From Petrolisthes cinctipes (taxonomy: Eukaryota; Arthropoda; Malacostraca; Decapoda; Porcellanidae): a stretch of 64,000 nucleotides of DNA. The stretch covers positions 1,826,001 to 1,890,000 of the forward strand of contig JAWQEG010000166.1 in assembly GCA_033782935.1 (NCBI GenBank), in the 5' to 3' direction. The translations under genes were made by a program, and so were the position numbers. The notes under the pieces are model-generated. The model was not told the origin of the DNA. It worked only from the letters and a program-made list of their open reading frames with translations, and made no database searches. The first letter of the stretch is position 1. Each line of letters opens with the position of its first letter. Shown one piece after another: positions 62,332 through 64,000 of this stretch.

Positions 62332-64000
62332 AAATACTCTCACACTGAGTAGGCATGTACAGATTGCTTCTGGGACCCCAAAATATTGAATTTTTTGGTG
62401 TTTAGGGCCAGAATTTGAGATATAAACGGGTACAGAAGATGCATGCACATATCGACTTTTGGGCACCTAAGAGATCGATTTTCAGTATGTTTTTGGCCTG
62501 TATTTCGAAAATACTCTAACACGGAGTAGGCATGTACAGATACCTTCTGGGACCTCTAAATATCGAATTATCGGGTGTTTTGGGACTGAATTTGAGATAT
62601 TGATTTTTTGGCACCTAAAATGTCGATTTTTAGCATATTTTTAGCCTATATTTTGAAAATATTCTAGCACTGAGTAGGCATGTACAGATTGCTTCTGGGA
62701 CCCCAAAATATTGAATTTTTGGGTGTTTTGAGCCTAAATTTGAGATATAAACGGGTACAGAAGATACATGCACATATTGACTTTGGGCACCAAAAATATC
62801 GATTTTCAGCATGTTTTGGGCCTGAATTTTGAAAATACTGTAACACGGAGTAGGCTTGTACAGATTGCTTCTGGGACCCCAAAATATCGAATTTTCGGTA
62901 GTTTAGGGCCAGAATTTGAGATATAAACGGGTACAGAAGATGCATGCACATATCGACTTTTGGGCACCTAAAAGATCGATTTTCAGTATGTTTTTGGCCT
63001 GTATTTTGAAAATACTCTAACACGGAGTACGCATGTACAGATCGCTTCTGAGACCCCTAAATATCGAATTTTCGGGTGTTTTGGGACTGAATTTGAGATA
63101 TTGATTTTTTGGCACCTAAAATGTCGATTTTTAGCATGTTTTTAGCCTATATTTTGAAAATATTCTAGCACTGAGTAGGCATGTACAGATTGCTTCTGGG
63201 ACCCCAAAATATTGAATTTTTGGGTGTTTTGAGCCTAAATTTGAGATATAAACGGGTACAGAAGATACATGCACATATTGACTTTGGGCATCTAAAATAT
63301 CGATTTTCAGTATGTTTTGAGCATGTATTTTGAAAATACTCTAACACGGAGTAGGCATGTACAGATCGCTTCTGGGACCCCTAAATATCGAATTTTCGGG
63401 TGTTTTGGGACTGAATTTGAGATATCGACTTTTTGGCACCTAAAAGATCGATTTTTAGCATGTTTTTAGCCTATATTTTGAAAATATTCTAGCACTGAGT
63501 AGGCATGTACAGATTGCTTCTGGGACCCCCAAATATTGAATTTTCGGGTGTTTTGAGCCTCAATTTAAGATATAAACGGGTACAGAAGATACATGCACAT
63601 ATTGACTTTGGGCACCAAAAATATCGATTTTAAGCATGTTTTGGGCCTGAATTTTGAAAATACTCTAACACGGAGTAGGCATGTACAGATCGCTTCTGGG
63701 ACCCCAAAATATCGAATTTTCGGGTGTTTAGGGCCAGAATTTGAGATATAAACGGGTACAGAAGATGCATGCACATATCGACTTTTGGGCACCTAAGAGA
63801 TCGATTTTCAGTATGTTTTTGGCCTGTATTTTGAAAATACTCTAACACGGAGTAGGCATGTACAGATACTTTCTGGGACCTCTAAATATCGAATTTTCGG
63901 GTGTTTTGGGACTGAATTTGAGATATCGATTTTTTGGCACCTAAAATGTCGATTTTTAGCATGTTTTTAGCCTATATTTTGAAAATATTCTAGCACTGTG
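62332..64000. repeat. Terminal HOR stretch to the window edge
   Basis: It holds the rest of the unit at 62156 and units at 62657 (501), 63158 (324, A/B hybrid plus C2) and 63482 (501). The last 18 bases (63983-64000) begin another unit. Private changes include 'tgaatttttgggtg' with 'gagcctaaattt', shared by the units at 62657 and 63158. Confidence 0.85.

Larger units (their letters stand above)
1..64000. repeat. Satellite DNA array with nested higher-order repeats filling the window
   Basis: Every part of the window reads as the same head-to-tail satellite. The landmark 'aaatattcta' (start of monomer A) recurs at 1, 502, 995, 1486, 1987 and so on to 63983, most often 501 bp apart. All copies lie in one orientation, and I found no inverted copy and no unique insert. 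The remaining spacings (169, 176, 312-325, 491, 493, 500, 502, 505, 667, 677, 826, 853 bp) are explained by small indels or by gain or loss of whole monomers. The array has no natural start or end here, so it extends beyond both window edges. Centromeric or heterochromatic location is inference from organisation only; the species and satellite family are not recognised. Confidence 0.98.

Noticed and set aside
1..64000. CRISPR array
   Set aside because: The repeat units are contiguous and hundreds of bases long, with no short constant repeat separated by unique spacers.
1..64000. Tandem LTRs or transposon fragments as the source of the repeat
   Set aside because: No terminal inverted repeats, target-site duplications, primer-binding site, polypurine tract or protein-domain remnant was seen. 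All copies are in one orientation and the array never leaves the satellite. A remote mobile-element origin of the 88-bp unit cannot be excluded.
1..64000. Assembly artefact creating the large near-identical blocks
   Set aside because: Copies contain private differences (169-bp unit 'ataaaaggg' versus 'ataaacggg', 13-bp deletion at about 39020, 176-bp loss at 54483), which argues for real duplication. It cannot be ruled out for the youngest block (49490-55657) without raw reads.

Overview
The whole 64 kb window is one uninterrupted satellite DNA array. I see no real protein gene, RNA gene, transposon, CRISPR array or unique spacer in it. Megabase-style satellite of this kind, with monomers near nucleosome length and multi-monomer higher-order repeats, points to a eukaryotic chromosome, most plausibly centromeric, pericentromeric or other heterochromatin read by long-read assembly. 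I cannot name the species or a known satellite family from the sequence alone. GC content of a typical monomer, counted by hand, is about 38%.

The array is built at nested scales. (1) An ancestral half-unit of 88 bp: the two halves of a 176-bp monomer align without gaps at 55 of 88 positions. (2) Three monomer classes: A (176 bp), B (177 bp) and C (148 bp). C is exactly a B-length monomer lacking 29 bp between ATAT repeats. (3) A 501-bp trimer A-B-C, the basic higher-order repeat (HOR). Counting from each 'aaatattcta' head of A gives 132 complete HOR units (roughly 385 monomers) plus a partial one at 63983. (4) Two alternating trimer versions (A1-B1-C1 and A2-B2-C2) that make a 1002-bp hexamer; the reference copy is 34258-35259. 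(5) Large block duplications that copy whole strings of units, with periods 1485, 4983, 4636, 2681 (three copies), 1003, 1327, 2320, 1807, 3172 and 676 bp.

Layout: 1-21709 is the most rearranged part, with monomer-loss units (169, 323 and 325 bp), monomer-gain units (667 and 677 bp) and two large duplications of about 5 kb. 21710-24204 is regular. 24205-32247 is a triplicated 2681-bp block. 32248-35259 is nearly pure hexamer. 35260-40219 holds the 1327- and 2320-bp duplications. 40220-49489 is mostly regular, with a partial 1807-bp duplication. 49490-55657 is a 3172-bp block whose second copy has lost exactly one 176-bp monomer. 55658-64000 is moderately regular and ends with a 676-bp duplication.

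The many open frames (60-159 codons, mostly on the minus strand) are by-products of the repeat. They recur in every unit with the satellite period and have no independent coding signal. All identities below rest on shared private variants and exact spacing read by eye; no percent identities were computed except where a count is given.
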